Shown here: positions 12,948 through 22,796 of the stretch, one piece after another | How positions within the stretch are numbered: the stretch's first letter is position 1 | How the letters are laid out: every line of letters starts with the position of its first letter | Position numbers and translations under genes: made by a program | Assembly: GCA_937893635.1 (NCBI GenBank) | Contig: CALBGF010000053.1 | Span: 1-22,889 of the forward strand | Direction of reading: 5' to 3' | Length of the DNA: 22,889 bases | DNA from: an uncultured Mollicutes bacterium | GTDB lineage: Bacteria; Bacillota_I; Bacilli_A; RFN20; CAG-826 | The notes under the pieces: model-generated | Databases searched by the model: none | Told to the model about the DNA's origin: nothing | Seen by the model: only the letters and a program-made list of their open reading frames with translations

Positions 12948-14288
12948 ATGAAAAGTAAATTTATGAAAGGTAAAGGATTGTTATTTATAACACTTGGTTT
13001 AATTTTAACAAGTTGTGGCATGGAATCTTTTAAAGAAAAAGAAACTTATAATCTTATTTTAAATGCGACAACTAATGGAAGTTTCTATGTTATGAAACAA
13101 GGTGAAGTAGTTAATAAAGCTAAACAAGGTGACTTATTATCTATTAGTTGCGTTAGTGATACGGGCTATAAAGTTAATGAAATCAAAGTAAATGATAAAG
13201 CAATTAGCGAATCTAGTTTCATTATGCCTAGTAGTGATACTTCAATAAGCGTAACATTTAGTCCAATTGTTTCTAATATTGAAATTGAAGATTCATTAGG
13301 TGGCACAATTACTTCTGATAAAACAAGTGCACAATATGGTGAGTTAGTCACATTAACAATTATTCCGAGTTTCTCTTATTATGGTATTGAAAGATCTTTA
13401 GTTGTTAATAAATCAGAAATATATAAAAGTCGAATTTATAGTGAAACAAAAGTTAAATTCTTAATGCCGGATACTGATGTAAAGGTAAGTATGCGTTTTG
13501 CAAAAGAAAATCTAAATGGCGGACTTACATTTGGAGACTTTGATGCTCAAATAAAAGCATTTAATACGGAAAAATGGGATTATTCATTAGATGATGCAGA
13601 AAATAAGAAAACATCTATTACTCTTTCAGGTAGTGGTGACGCTAATAACAAAAGAGATGCTGGATTTACTTATTTCCACACGGAAGAAAAATATTTCTAT
13701 TTCTCAACATGTCTTTCTATGAGTGATTATGAAGGAATTACCGCAACTTATGAAAATCGTGTCGGAATATTCTTTGGAGATTATAATAAATTAGCGACTA
13801 TTGGTTATTATTTTAAGAAATATAGCGCTAATACAAATATGTATATTGGAAGAAAATATGCTTCCTTAAGTTATACAACTGGTGTTAGAACAGTTATTAC
13901 CGGTTATCAAACAGTAATGGGTGGTCCAAGCGAAAATCCAACTTCGGATAAATTTAATGGAAATGATGTAAGCCCAAGTTCAGGTGGCTTAACAAATATT
14001 AAAAATGAAGATTTTAAAACTACTGTTATGCGTATGGGTATGGTTTATGATGGTGTTAACAAAAAGATTCATATCTTATTAACAAATTTTGATACAAACT
14101 CGCTAGTATATGTAAGAACTATATCTTCTTTAGATACGAAGTGGTTTAGTGTTAATGAAGATGGTTCAGTAAAATTTGGTTTATATGCTGATACAGCATT
14201 TACCGCTACATTTAATTTCTTTAATTATGAATTTTCAACTGATAAAGCAGTAATTGAAGAAAAATTCCCAGCAATTAAGGAGGCATAA
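12948..14288 (+). CDS. Lipoprotein with two InlB-type repeats and a C-terminal lectin-like domain
   Basis: A 446-residue surface lipoprotein. The signal peptide ends in LILTSC (lipid Cys23). Residues about 33-104 and 110-184 are two tandem repeats that end FIMPSSDTSISVTF and FLMPDTDVKVSMRF, the pattern of the divergent InlB B-repeat (Flg_new_2) domain, often a stalk in gut Firmicutes surface proteins. Residues about 190-446 form a beta-rich region with FNTEKWDYS and aromatic residues throughout, which reads like a concanavalin/LamG-type fold but which I cannot name firmly. It is the first of three consecutive lipoproteins in the operon, 8 bp after the MDR gene. A glycan-binding role next to the GH43 lipoprotein is likely. 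Confidence 0.7.
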   Translation: MKSKFMKGKGLLFITLGLILTSCGMESFKEKETYNLILNATTNGSFYVMKQGEVVNKAKQGDLLSISCVSDTGYKVNEIKVNDKAISESSFIMPSSDTSISVTFSPIVSNIEIEDSLGGTITSDKTSAQYGELVTLTIIPSFSYYGIERSLVVNKSEIYKSRIYSETKVKFLMPDTDVKVSMRFAKENLNGGLTFGDFDAQIKAFNTEKWDYSLDDAENKKTSITLSGSGDANNKRDAGFTYFHTEEKYFYFSTCLSMSDYEGITATYENRVGIFFGDYNKLATIGYYFKKYSANTNMYIGRKYASLSYTTGVRTVITGYQTVMGGPSENPTSDKFNGNDVSPSSGGLTNIKNEDFKTTVMRMGMVYDGVNKKIHILLTNFDTNSLVYVRTISSLDTKWFSVNEDGSVKFGLYADTAFTATFNFFNYEFSTDKAVIEEKFPAIKEA

Positions 14289-14291
14289 ACA

Positions 14292-15950
14292 ATGAAGTGT
14301 AAATTATTTAAAAAAGTTGCTTTGTTCTTATGTTCTTTATTTGTTATTAGTTCTTGTGATAATAACAAAGATACTTCCTGGTTTAAATTCTATAATGGGA
14401 ATCGTCAAGAATTTAATACTAGTGTCTTTTATGGAAATGTAAAGACCATGCAAGGTGCAGACCCTTCTTTAATATATGTTGAAGAAAAAGAAGGAGATCA
14501 AGATAGTGGTTATTATTATGCTTATGTAACTGCCACATCCACAATTAATGCATGGCGCACAAAAGATATGACGCACTGGCAATATTTAGGCGCAGTATTC
14601 CGCCCTAACTTAGACGTACATTGGGGCTATTTAAACTTCTGGGCACCAGCGGTTCATTACGATGAAAGTGATCAAACATATTACATGTATTATAGTGCTA
14701 CATGGAAAAAGCACTCTAATTCTCATTATGTTTCACTTGCTACTTCAAAATCGCCAATGGGACCTTTTAAAGAATATCATAGTGATTCAGAACCATTAAT
14801 TAATTTTAATAAAATACCAAGTGATCATCCATTATTTGAGTATCATGCTCCAGAAAGTGGAATACCAAATGGTTATTTCTCCGCTATCGATGCTGAACCG
14901 TTCTTAGATCCAACGGACAATCAAAAATATTTATTATTCACTCATGATAAAGGTGCTGGGTATTCTAGCTCATCAACATACATTATGAAAATGAATGAAT
15001 GGTGGGACCCAGATTACAGTAGCGTTACTTGTATTTCACAAACTGGTGTAACATCCATCGGAGGAAGTAATGAAATTGATGAAGGAACCGTTAATGAAGG
15101 ACCATATATGTTCTATCATGATGGATTATATTATTTAACTTTCTCGGTTAATACTTATCTAGAATCAACTTATCAAGTGCGTCAAGCAGTTGGTAAATCA
15201 CCAATGGGACCATTTACTAAGATTGATGTTGATAAGGGCGGAACAATTATAACTACCGATGGACTTAATATTTATACTAACTCATCTGGACACCACTCGT
15301 TTATTAAAGTGGGAGACCAATTATACATTAGTTATCATACTTTCTTAAATGATAGCGATATTGTTGAAGCAAGAAAAATTCGCTTTGATAAAATATCATT
15401 CGTTGTAAATCAAGACGGAATTCCTGTGATTTACGCTAATGGTCCAACTGTTACTTTGCAACCTTTACCTTCCTTAATTAGTGGTTATAAAGATATTGCT
15501 TCTGAAGCAGATGTTAAAGCTACTAATGTAGCTAAAGGAAGTAGTGCTTATTGGTTAAATGATGGAACAATCAAAATGCATGAAAATTCTTTAGTGCAAG
15601 AAACAATATTTAATAAAGGTAAATCAAAGATAACACTTAATTGGGATGATTATGTTACTTCTAAAGCGATTATGGTATATAACAGTTCGGATTATGATAC
15701 AAGTTTTACCCAAATAGATAACATTCGTATATTTTATAAAAATGATGGAAAAGAAGGATATATTGATACGGGAAAATTAGTGTTTAATTACGATATTTTC
15801 GCGGAAGAAGATTATAAATGTATATTTGTAGGTTCTTCAATTGCTATTGAATATCAAGATATGCTTATTAAACAAATTCAAATCACAGTTTCAAAATCAA
15901 AAGGAAATGGTAACATTGCAATTCCTGAGATTACAGTATTAGGAAAGTAG
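14292..15950 (+). CDS. Glycoside hydrolase family 43 lipoprotein
   Basis: A 552-residue surface GH43 enzyme. The signal peptide ends in VISSC (lipid Cys22). The propeller (about 40-385) has the three acidic residues in place: Asp57 (GADPSL, base), Asp200 (AIDAEPF, pKa modulator) and Glu269 (NEGPYMF, acid), plus SGHHSF (His334/335). WAPA (117-120) is the usual blade motif. Residues about 395-552 form an extra beta-sandwich domain resembling an F5/8-type or other carbohydrate-binding module, ending IAIPEITVLGK. It would release arabinose or xylose side chains outside the cell for the adjacent ABC transporter, in contrast to the cytoplasmic GH43 at 3845. The start follows AAGGAGG, which overlaps the end of the preceding gene. 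Sugar specificity is unknown. Confidence 0.88.
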   Translation: MKCKLFKKVALFLCSLFVISSCDNNKDTSWFKFYNGNRQEFNTSVFYGNVKTMQGADPSLIYVEEKEGDQDSGYYYAYVTATSTINAWRTKDMTHWQYLGAVFRPNLDVHWGYLNFWAPAVHYDESDQTYYMYYSATWKKHSNSHYVSLATSKSPMGPFKEYHSDSEPLINFNKIPSDHPLFEYHAPESGIPNGYFSAIDAEPFLDPTDNQKYLLFTHDKGAGYSSSSTYIMKMNEWWDPDYSSVTCISQTGVTSIGGSNEIDEGTVNEGPYMFYHDGLYYLTFSVNTYLESTYQVRQAVGKSPMGPFTKIDVDKGGTIITTDGLNIYTNSSGHHSFIKVGDQLYISYHTFLNDSDIVEARKIRFDKISFVVNQDGIPVIYANGPTVTLQPLPSLISGYKDIASEADVKATNVAKGSSAYWLNDGTIKMHENSLVQETIFNKGKSKITLNWDDYVTSKAIMVYNSSDYDTSFTQIDNIRIFYKNDGKEGYIDTGKLVFNYDIFAEEDYKCIFVGSSIAIEYQDMLIKQIQITVSKSKGNGNIAIPEITVLGK

Positions 15951-15959
15951 GTGTAAAAA

Positions 15960-17390
15960 ATGAAAAAGAGAAAATATTTATTATTCATGCCATTTTTATG
16001 CTTATTATTAAGTAGCTGTAATTCCGCTAATAATCCATTTGGAAGTTATGATTATAAAAATGAAGATCCAATTCCATCTTCTTTAAAAGATTTTACGAAT
16101 GCGGATGGATTAACTATTGATGGAGAAAAAGAAAGTGAATATGGAGAAGCGGTGCATCGATTATATTTTAATAATGATCGCACTAGCAAAATTTATATGG
16201 ATACCTATTTATATTTTGGCAAAGAAGGTATGCATTGCTTCGTGGAAGTAAAAGATAATATTATTGCTTATAATAGTCACCGAAAAGTATATTACAACTC
16301 ATCAGTCGAATTATTTTTCAATGATATTAATAAAACAAAAATCGATAATCAAACATTACAATATCGTATTGCTGCTGGCGGAAGTTTTACGAAACTATGT
16401 GGAGTAAGAAGCGCTAGTACATATACAAGTTCATATTTTGATGGACAATTTGCTACCAAGTTACTTGGCGAATTTAACACAAGAACTTGTGAAGGATTCA
16501 ATGTTGAATTATTTATTCCTTGGTATGAACTTGGCTTTAATAGTTTAGATGATGTTGATGGTTTAATGGTTTATCCAGCGTATAATCGTGTACCTAGTAC
16601 AAGTGATAGTGAAACAGCAACATTTAGAATTAGAACAACTAAAAAATTAGCATTCCAAGCGACACCACATACTTGGGTTCCAATTAAAAAAGGCGAAGGA
16701 AATAGTCCACAAAATATTACTCCAGATGGCGAATTTTTTGGAGAAAATGATATGTATTTCCCAAATTATGGCTTTGATTTAAGTAATGATAAAGCTGATG
16801 GAACTGGTAGTGTGTTGTTAAATTCTAATTCCCAATCATCTATTGCGTTTATTAAAAATTTTACTGGAACAAATTATTATTTTGAAATGTTTATTGACGC
16901 AATTGGCGGAAATAAAAGTGATAGCCCAAAAATTGGCTTAACAACATATTTCTTTCAAAATAGATTCACACTTTATGTTAAGAAAAATGAAAAAGGTCGA
17001 TTTGGTGTAACACAACGCTCTTTAGATAACTTAAGTTGGAACTGGACGGTGGAAAAAGGCGGAACTTACACTAATGAAGATTTTGTTAATCCTAATGATG
17101 ATTTTGAAAAAAATGGTGTTAAATTAGCGCTTTTCCGTAATGGAGATACATTAGGTTTCTTAGTTAATGATGAATTGTGTTTTGCTAATACTAATGAAAT
17201 AGTATTAGAAAATAAAACATTTGTTCCGAAAGAACAAATTGAACTACATTCAGTCACGTCGATTGATGATTATGTAGAAGAAAGCATTATTGGAATTTGC
17301 TCATATTCGGCAACAGGAAGATTTACGAATTATAAACTTTTAACGGAAGACGAGGCTAATAATAAATTATTTAGCCTTCTAAATAAATAA
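15960..17390 (+). CDS. Lipoprotein with CBM9-like domain
   Basis: A 476-residue surface lipoprotein whose signal peptide ends in LLSSC (lipid Cys20). Residues about 45-235 look like a family 9 carbohydrate-binding-module-like domain: LTIDGEKESEYGEAVHRLYF, then a VEVKDN stretch, SSVELFFND, and FNVELFIPWYELG, the usual closing strand pattern of this group. Such domains bind sugar ends and occur in xylan and heparin-type enzymes. Residues about 255-476 form a second beta-rich domain of LamG-like style. No catalytic motif is visible. It is the third lipoprotein in a row, 9 bp after the GH43 gene, and likely helps capture the glycan at the surface. The CBM9-like call is from motif style only. Confidence 0.72.
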   Translation: MKKRKYLLFMPFLCLLLSSCNSANNPFGSYDYKNEDPIPSSLKDFTNADGLTIDGEKESEYGEAVHRLYFNNDRTSKIYMDTYLYFGKEGMHCFVEVKDNIIAYNSHRKVYYNSSVELFFNDINKTKIDNQTLQYRIAAGGSFTKLCGVRSASTYTSSYFDGQFATKLLGEFNTRTCEGFNVELFIPWYELGFNSLDDVDGLMVYPAYNRVPSTSDSETATFRIRTTKKLAFQATPHTWVPIKKGEGNSPQNITPDGEFFGENDMYFPNYGFDLSNDKADGTGSVLLNSNSQSSIAFIKNFTGTNYYFEMFIDAIGGNKSDSPKIGLTTYFFQNRFTLYVKKNEKGRFGVTQRSLDNLSWNWTVEKGGTYTNEDFVNPNDDFEKNGVKLALFRNGDTLGFLVNDELCFANTNEIVLENKTFVPKEQIELHSVTSIDDYVEESIIGICSYSATGRFTNYKLLTEDEANNKLFSLLNK

Positions 17391-17407
17391 TTAATGGAGG
17401 AAACATT

Positions 17408-19288
17408 ATGAAAAAACAAGGTTTATTGATAACAATGTTAATTGCTTTAACAGCATTAACAGGTTGTAATTCTAATGATTCAGGAGAAGATATTTCATTT
17501 GACTCAGATGGAAATCTAATGGTATCAAAAGAAGGTACAAAAATTAAAGTATGGGGTTATTGTGATGGCGATGAAAGAACAAGAATGGAGCAATTAGTTA
17601 GTGCTTTTAATGAAAAGTACAAAGATTATAATATTAGCGCTAAATTCGTTCCATATGCTGCAAGTGGATGGGAACAAAAAATGAAAACCACTCTTGCTAG
17701 TAGACAAGGTCCAGATGTTTTCTTAGCTTCTGACGAATATTATAAGCAATTCGTTACTTTAGGATTTATGGAAAATTTAGATCCTTATATTAATAGTAAA
17801 TATCCTGAACTTAATATGCAAAGTCAACTTGAAGATATGTTTGAAGGAGGAGTAGGAAGATATAAATACGATCCAGTAACAACAACATCTAATAGTGAAA
17901 ATGCTCATTATTATGGAATTCCTAAAGGAACCGGCTCAACGGCAATTTATTATAATAAAACATTCTTAGCTAACGCTAATGTTAAAGAAATATCAATTTA
18001 TGAAAAAGATATTGATGCTTATAATAGCGCTAATAAAACTACATATCCTAAGAAAGCATATTTCAAATATAACGATGGAAAATATTATTTTAATAACAAA
18101 ATTGAAATGAGTTGGCAAGAATGTGCAGAACTTGCTAATAAATTACAATCCAACCCAAAAAATAAAGCAGCAGGTTGTAAAGAAGGTTTCTTAACGTCAT
18201 GGTGGTTTAACTATGGTTTCTCTGTCGGTGGAGATTGCATTCAATATTTGGATTCATCAGATTCTAAATATAATGGTGGTTACTATACTTTCACTTTAGC
18301 GGACGCTACTGTTAACTATAAAGTAAAAGAAGCGTTAACTGTTAATAATAATTCTTACGAGGTAAACGAAATTATTTCTTATGAAGATAAATTCTTCTTA
18401 ACTGATGATTTAGCTAATAAATGTGTAGTATTACCTTCTCAACGCCGCGCATTTAGTGAGTATATGTCTTTATCAGGAATAAAAGATAGCAATCACTATT
18501 ATGCTAGCGAAAAAGGTGTTACCGATATATTCTGGGAAATAGTACCTTATAAACTTGCAGGCGGAAAAGAAGCAGGTATTACCAAAAACAATCAAATCAT
18601 GCGTAATGAAGTAACAACATTTACTCCAGCAGATAATGAAAAATATGGTAATGCGCAAGTGAAAATTATGAACAAAGGAATTTCTCCTAACCCGGCAAAT
18701 TTCTCTACTGATGGTCGTGCTGGTTATTTCTCAAATAAACACGTGGCAATGCTTGTTGATGTTCGTTCTTGTGTCCAAGACTTCCGTGATGCAATGGATG
18801 AAGGAAGTTGGGATGTTGCACCAATGTTAATGTATAAAGAATTTGATGAAAATGATAATGTAACAGTTGAAGGTATTAGAGGAGCGCATAGTGGCTCAAA
18901 TGCTTGGTGTGTATGGAGTAAATCACCAATTAAAAATGCTGGTTATTTATTCACAAAATTTGCTACAACTGAAGAAGGACAAAAAATTCTTGCAGAAGCA
19001 GGAACAATTATTCCAAATCAAAAATCAATTGCTTCAGAATTAGTTAAAAAAGATGTTAATGAAGGAAAAGATCCACAAAATTTAGAAATATTCATCGATG
19101 GAGCGGAATACCAAACTCCAGGTGACTGGTGGTATTTAAAAGATGGTGACTGGATTGATTCGGAAGGTTGCTGGGCAAACTACTTAAATCAAACTGTACG
19201 TAACTACCGTAATACATTAGCGGGTTTCTATTCCACTAATGACTATACAGGAACATTTGATAGATTATTAAAATACACAGAAAAATAA
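17408..19288 (+). CDS. ABC transporter sugar-binding lipoprotein (family 1), unusually long
   Basis: A 626-residue extracellular binding protein whose signal peptide ends in ALTGC (lipid Cys20). It is of the family 1 type (MsmE/MalE-like) that hands oligosaccharides to the permeases. Early signatures are IKVWGYCDGDERTRMEQLVSAF, DVFLASDEYYKQF and YYGIPKGTGSTAIYYNK. Late ones are GYFSNKHVAMLVDVRS and the TTEEGQKILAEAG closing region. Typical family members are about 420-450 residues. Here about 150 to 200 extra residues lie mainly in the middle (about 190-430), around QYLDSSDSKY and the EIISYEDKFFLTDD stretch. They may enlarge the binding site for larger or branched oligosaccharides. The start is fixed by a GGAGG ribosome site, and the operon order (binding protein, two permeases, ATPase) is complete. 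Confidence 0.88.
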   Translation: MKKQGLLITMLIALTALTGCNSNDSGEDISFDSDGNLMVSKEGTKIKVWGYCDGDERTRMEQLVSAFNEKYKDYNISAKFVPYAASGWEQKMKTTLASRQGPDVFLASDEYYKQFVTLGFMENLDPYINSKYPELNMQSQLEDMFEGGVGRYKYDPVTTTSNSENAHYYGIPKGTGSTAIYYNKTFLANANVKEISIYEKDIDAYNSANKTTYPKKAYFKYNDGKYYFNNKIEMSWQECAELANKLQSNPKNKAAGCKEGFLTSWWFNYGFSVGGDCIQYLDSSDSKYNGGYYTFTLADATVNYKVKEALTVNNNSYEVNEIISYEDKFFLTDDLANKCVVLPSQRRAFSEYMSLSGIKDSNHYYASEKGVTDIFWEIVPYKLAGGKEAGITKNNQIMRNEVTTFTPADNEKYGNAQVKIMNKGISPNPANFSTDGRAGYFSNKHVAMLVDVRSCVQDFRDAMDEGSWDVAPMLMYKEFDENDNVTVEGIRGAHSGSNAWCVWSKSPIKNAGYLFTKFATTEEGQKILAEAGTIIPNQKSIASELVKKDVNEGKDPQNLEIFIDGAEYQTPGDWWYLKDGDWIDSEGCWANYLNQTVRNYRNTLAGFYSTNDYTGTFDRLLKYTEK

Positions 19289-19299
19289 GGATTAACTTT

Positions 19300-20205
19300 A
19301 TGGAACAAGTCAAAAAAAAGAAAAATAAGCGAAGGTTAAAAAATGAGTTGACTGGGACACTATTTACTTCTGTCCCAATCATCGGCCTACTTATTTTCAC
19401 AATTATCCCTTTAGGAATGGCAGTAGTTATGTCGTTTATGAATATGCCTGGTATGAACTTTGAAGGTGCAGAGTTTTATTCATTTAGTGACATATTACAT
19501 AACTATAAAGTAGTATTTAGCGATGCTTATTTCTATAAGGCACTAAAAAATAACTTCATTTTATTTCTAGAATTACCAATTTCTATTATCTTATCAATTA
19601 TTATTGCTGAATTGCTTTCCAAGAAAGTAAAATTTACTAAAGCATTCAAAGTAATATTATTTATTCCTTACGTTTGTTCAGTAGCAGCGACAACATTTAT
19701 GTGGAACTGGTTACTTGATGCCAATTATGGTTTGGTTAATAAAGTGTTTGGCTTAGATATTGCTTGGTTTGCTGATCAAAAATACTTTATTTGGGCAATT
19801 ATGATTATGGGACTTTGGTCTGTTAGCGGTTACCGTATCTTATTATTTACTGCAGCGATTACTAATGTTAATAATTCATTAAAAGAAGCTGCGCGTATTG
19901 ATGGAGCAAATCCTCTTCAAGTATTCTTCCATGTTACTATTCCATCAATTACCCCAACAATATTCTATGTATTAGTTATGGGATTAATTGGTATATTCCA
20001 AGAATTTACAAGAATTTCTGTTATTAATGCCGGTGGCGAAAAATGTATGACCATTGTCTTCTATATCTTTAATAAAGCATTTAGAGGATCACCACAAATG
20101 GGTGTGGCATGTGCCGCTAGTATGATTCTTGCTTTATTTATCTTCTTATTAACTAGATTAAACTTCTGGTTATCGAAAAAGTGGGTGAACTATGATGTTG
20201 AGTAA
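19300..20205 (+). CDS. ABC sugar permease (MsmF/UgpA-type)
   Basis: A 301-residue inner-membrane permease with six transmembrane segments, one of a heterodimeric CUT1-type sugar importer. The EAA loop that docks with the ATPase reads EAARIDGANPLQVFFHVTIP, near residue 200, as in MalF/UgpA-type subunits. The Lys-rich N-terminus (KKKKNKRRLKN) is on the cytoplasmic side. Its end overlaps the next permease gene by 14 bp, so the two are translationally coupled. Confidence 0.92.
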   Translation: MEQVKKKKNKRRLKNELTGTLFTSVPIIGLLIFTIIPLGMAVVMSFMNMPGMNFEGAEFYSFSDILHNYKVVFSDAYFYKALKNNFILFLELPISIILSIIIAELLSKKVKFTKAFKVILFIPYVCSVAATTFMWNWLLDANYGLVNKVFGLDIAWFADQKYFIWAIMIMGLWSVSGYRILLFTAAITNVNNSLKEAARIDGANPLQVFFHVTIPSITPTIFYVLVMGLIGIFQEFTRISVINAGGEKCMTIVFYIFNKAFRGSPQMGVACAASMILALFIFLLTRLNFWLSKKWVNYDVE

Positions 20206-21103
20206 TGTAATGCCAAATCAAAGAAGTGTTACCCCAAAAAAGAAGAAAAAATCACATTCTAAAAAAATTAATCTTACGCTTATATATGCTGGATTAATAT
20301 TTGCTTCGTTAGTAGTAATTCTTCCATTCTTAATTATTGTTATTACTTCATTTAAAACTAAGAGTGATGCTATGTCAGATGCATTTACTATTATTGGTGC
20401 AAAAGATGGATTTTCTATTCAAGGTTACAAAGAAGTATTTGCCTATGTTGATAGTAATGGCATTCCACTTATTTTAACAGGATTTCTAAACACAATGCTT
20501 GTTTCAGTGGTTCCTACAGTGGTTTCATTATTCTTCTCCGCTCTAGCAGCTTTCGCTTTTGCTAAAATAAAATTTAAATTAAGTAAAACTTTCTTTAATA
20601 TTTTGATTTTTACAATGATGATTCCTGGTACAATATTATTAGTACCGCATTACCTTATGTATGATTCATTTGGTTGGATTGACACATTTCTTCCATTGAT
20701 TGTTCCGGGTTTATGGGGAAGTGCTTCAACGATATTCTTCTTAAGACAATTTATGTATGGAATTCCTGATAGCCTTATTGAATCAGCTAAAATGGATGGA
20801 TTATCATGGTTTACAATTTTCATTAGAATTATTTTACCATTAATCGTTCCAGCATTATTAGCTCAAGGATTATTATCATTTATTGCTCATTACAATGCAT
20901 ATTTAGGACCTTATATTTATATACAAAATCCAGACATGTATACTCTTCAATTAGTAGTGGCAAATTTCAAAGACTTTGCGGGTAAGAACTATCCGGCTAT
21001 TATGGCTTGTAGTATTTTAACAATCTTACCAATTTTAATTCTTTATGCAATCTTCCAAAATTACTTTGTTGAAGGTATTGCAACAACCGGTATGAAATTA
21101 TAA
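20192..21103 (+). CDS. ABC sugar permease (MsmG/UgpE-type)
   Basis: A 303-residue permease with six transmembrane segments, the partner of the preceding gene in a CUT1 importer. The EAA loop reads [20 protein letters not shown] near residue 195. A Lys-rich cytoplasmic N-terminus precedes the first helix. The start lies inside the end of the preceding gene; an ATG 3 bp later is equally possible. Together with the ATPase encoded 11 bp downstream it completes the transporter. Confidence 0.92.
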   Translation: MMLSNVMPNQRSVTPKKKKKSHSKKINLTLIYAGLIFASLVVILPFLIIVITSFKTKSDAMSDAFTIIGAKDGFSIQGYKEVFAYVDSNGIPLILTGFLNTMLVSVVPTVVSLFFSALAAFAFAKIKFKLSKTFFNILIFTMMIPGTILLVPHYLMYDSFGWIDTFLPLIVPGLWGSASTIFFLRQFMYGIPDSLIESAKMDGLSWFTIFIRIILPLIVPALLAQGLLSFIAHYNAYLGPYIYIQNPDMYTLQLVVANFKDFAGKNYPAIMACSILTILPILILYAIFQNYFVEGIATTGMKL

Positions 21104-21114
21104 GGAGCGTAATT

Positions 21115-22440
21115 ATGGCAACATTAAAATTTATAAATATTAATAAAATTTACGATAACAATGTACAAGCTGTCTTTGACTTTAATTTAGAAGTTCAAGA
21201 CAAAGAATTCATTGTATTCGTTGGACCTTCTGGATGTGGTAAATCTACCACACTCCGTATGGTCGCAGGACTAGAAGAAATCACTAGTGGAGAACTTTAT
21301 ATTGGTGATACCTTAGTAAATGATTTAGAACCTAAAGATCGTGATATCGCGATGGTTTTCCAAAATTATGCGCTTTATCCTCATATGACTGTTTATGAAA
21401 ACATGGCATTTAGTCTTCGTCTTAAAAAAGTACCAAAAGAAGAAATTGCTCGCCGTGTTGAAGAAGCCGCAGAAATCTTAGGCTTAACACAATACTTAAA
21501 TCGTAAACCTAAAGCATTATCGGGTGGACAAAGACAACGTGTAGCTTTAGGTAGAGCCATCGTTAGAAATCCAAAAGTATTCTTAATGGATGAACCATTA
21601 AGTAACTTAGATGCTAAGTTACGTGTCCAAATGCGTACGGAAATTGCTAAAATTCATAAACGTGTTGAAGCGACCACAATTTATGTTACTCATGACCAAA
21701 CTGAAGCCATGACAATGGCAAGTCGTATTGTGGTTATGAAAGATGGTTATATCCAACAAATCGGTACACCAAGAGAAGTATATAATACACCGGCAAATAT
21801 ATTTGTTGGGGGATTTATTGGCTCTCCAGCCATGAACTTCTTTAAAGGTAAATTAGTTAAAAATAATTTTGTTATTAAAGATGAAAACACAAATTCAGAA
21901 GTTAAAATTGCTTTAGATAAAGAAAAAACTAATATGTTAAAAAACTTTATCAAAAATAAAGAAATAAGTATTAACGAAAAAATTGAAAAAGAGTTAGAAA
22001 CTTTAAAAACTGAATATGAACATGATAAAGAATTATTAATTAACCAAGTAATTCCTAGTGATCATAAAAAGAAATTAGAAGCACGTGAAAAACATCTTGA
22101 AGAACTTGAAAAAAGATTTAAAGAAAACATGGATGCTTTAACTAATGAACACGAAACACAACTAAACAATTTAGAAGAAGTTGTTTTAGGTGTTCGTCCA
22201 GAAGATATTTATATTACTAAAGATATTAATAATAAAAATCCTGGCACAGATATAAACATTGAATGTGATGTATCAGAACTATTAGGTCATGAATTAATTG
22301 TTTATGGTTATATTGGCGGACAACGTGTTGTAATTAAGACAAGTTCTGCAAATGAAATTAATCCAGGCAATAAATTAGATTATCAATTTGATATGAATAA
22401 AATTCATTTCTTTGATCCGACAACAACAAATAGAATCTAA
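21115..22440 (+). CDS. ABC sugar importer ATPase (MsmX/UgpC-type) with coiled-coil insertion
   Basis: A 441-residue ATPase, about 75 residues longer than usual MsmX/UgpC/MalK subunits (about 365-375). The ATPase core is intact: Walker [10 protein letters not shown] (37-45), Gln83 of the Q-loop, signature LSGGQ (135-139), Walker B VFLMDE (155-160) and His193 of the H-loop. The regulatory domain begins normally at [11 protein letters not shown] (233-243). Between GSPAMNF and LGVRPED (358-364) lie 115 residues where MalK has about 45. The extra part (about 279-352) is highly charged, rich in Glu, Lys and Leu in heptad-like spacing, and looks like an antiparallel coiled coil. It is in frame and uses codons like the rest. 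It drives the two permeases just upstream and may also serve other sugar importers, as MsmX does. Confidence 0.92.
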   Translation: MATLKFININKIYDNNVQAVFDFNLEVQDKEFIVFVGPSGCGKSTTLRMVAGLEEITSGELYIGDTLVNDLEPKDRDIAMVFQNYALYPHMTVYENMAFSLRLKKVPKEEIARRVEEAAEILGLTQYLNRKPKALSGGQRQRVALGRAIVRNPKVFLMDEPLSNLDAKLRVQMRTEIAKIHKRVEATTIYVTHDQTEAMTMASRIVVMKDGYIQQIGTPREVYNTPANIFVGGFIGSPAMNFFKGKLVKNNFVIKDENTNSEVKIALDKEKTNMLKNFIKNKEISINEKIEKELETLKTEYEHDKELLINQVIPSDHKKKLEAREKHLEELEKRFKENMDALTNEHETQLNNLEEVVLGVRPEDIYITKDINNKNPGTDINIECDVSELLGHELIVYGYIGGQRVVIKTSSANEINPGNKLDYQFDMNKIHFFDPTTTNRI

Positions 22441-22454
22441 AAAAGGAGGCCGCT

Positions 22455-22796
22455 ATGAGACTAGCTATATTTGAAACCTTTTCCACGAGTGATGAAGATA
22501 GTAGAGATTCATCCTTACATCCAATAAAAGTGAAAACAAATGTGGATAATTGTGCAAAAATTGTTAAAGAATTCTTTGAAAATAATCATTATAATAGTAT
22601 AAAATATGACAAAGATTATAATGAAATATTTGGTATTCTTGATGAATATGAAACCACAATTCATTTTATTAAAGATCTTGATGGAAAAATTTCTATTGGT
22701 GTATCTATTTATGGACCAACACGCCGAGGAAGAACGAGAAATAGAGTGCGTCTCATTTTAAAAAATATGCGGGAGTTATTTAAAAATTACTTATGA
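22455..22796 (+). CDS. 113-residue protein of unknown function
   Basis: I do not recognise this protein. It has no signal peptide or membrane segment, so it is probably cytoplasmic. It contains an acidic N-terminal half (SDEDSRDSS), an alternating middle (CAKIVKEFFENNHYN and IFGILDEYETTIHF) and a very basic end with RRGRTRNRVRLILKNMREL, which could bind nucleic acid or a partner protein. AAGGAGG directly before the ATG shows it is well translated, 14 bp after the ATPase gene. It ends in TGA overlapping the next ATG (ATGA), so it is coupled to that gene. A regulatory or accessory role in the sugar operon is a guess. Confidence 0.7.
   Translation: MRLAIFETFSTSDEDSRDSSLHPIKVKTNVDNCAKIVKEFFENNHYNSIKYDKDYNEIFGILDEYETTIHFIKDLDGKISIGVSIYGPTRRGRTRNRVRLILKNMRELFKNYL

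Noticed and set aside
21949..22170. Insertion in the ATPase as a frameshift or misassembly
   Set aside because: The frame is continuous, codon use is like the rest of the gene, and the expected LGVRPED block resumes in frame after it.
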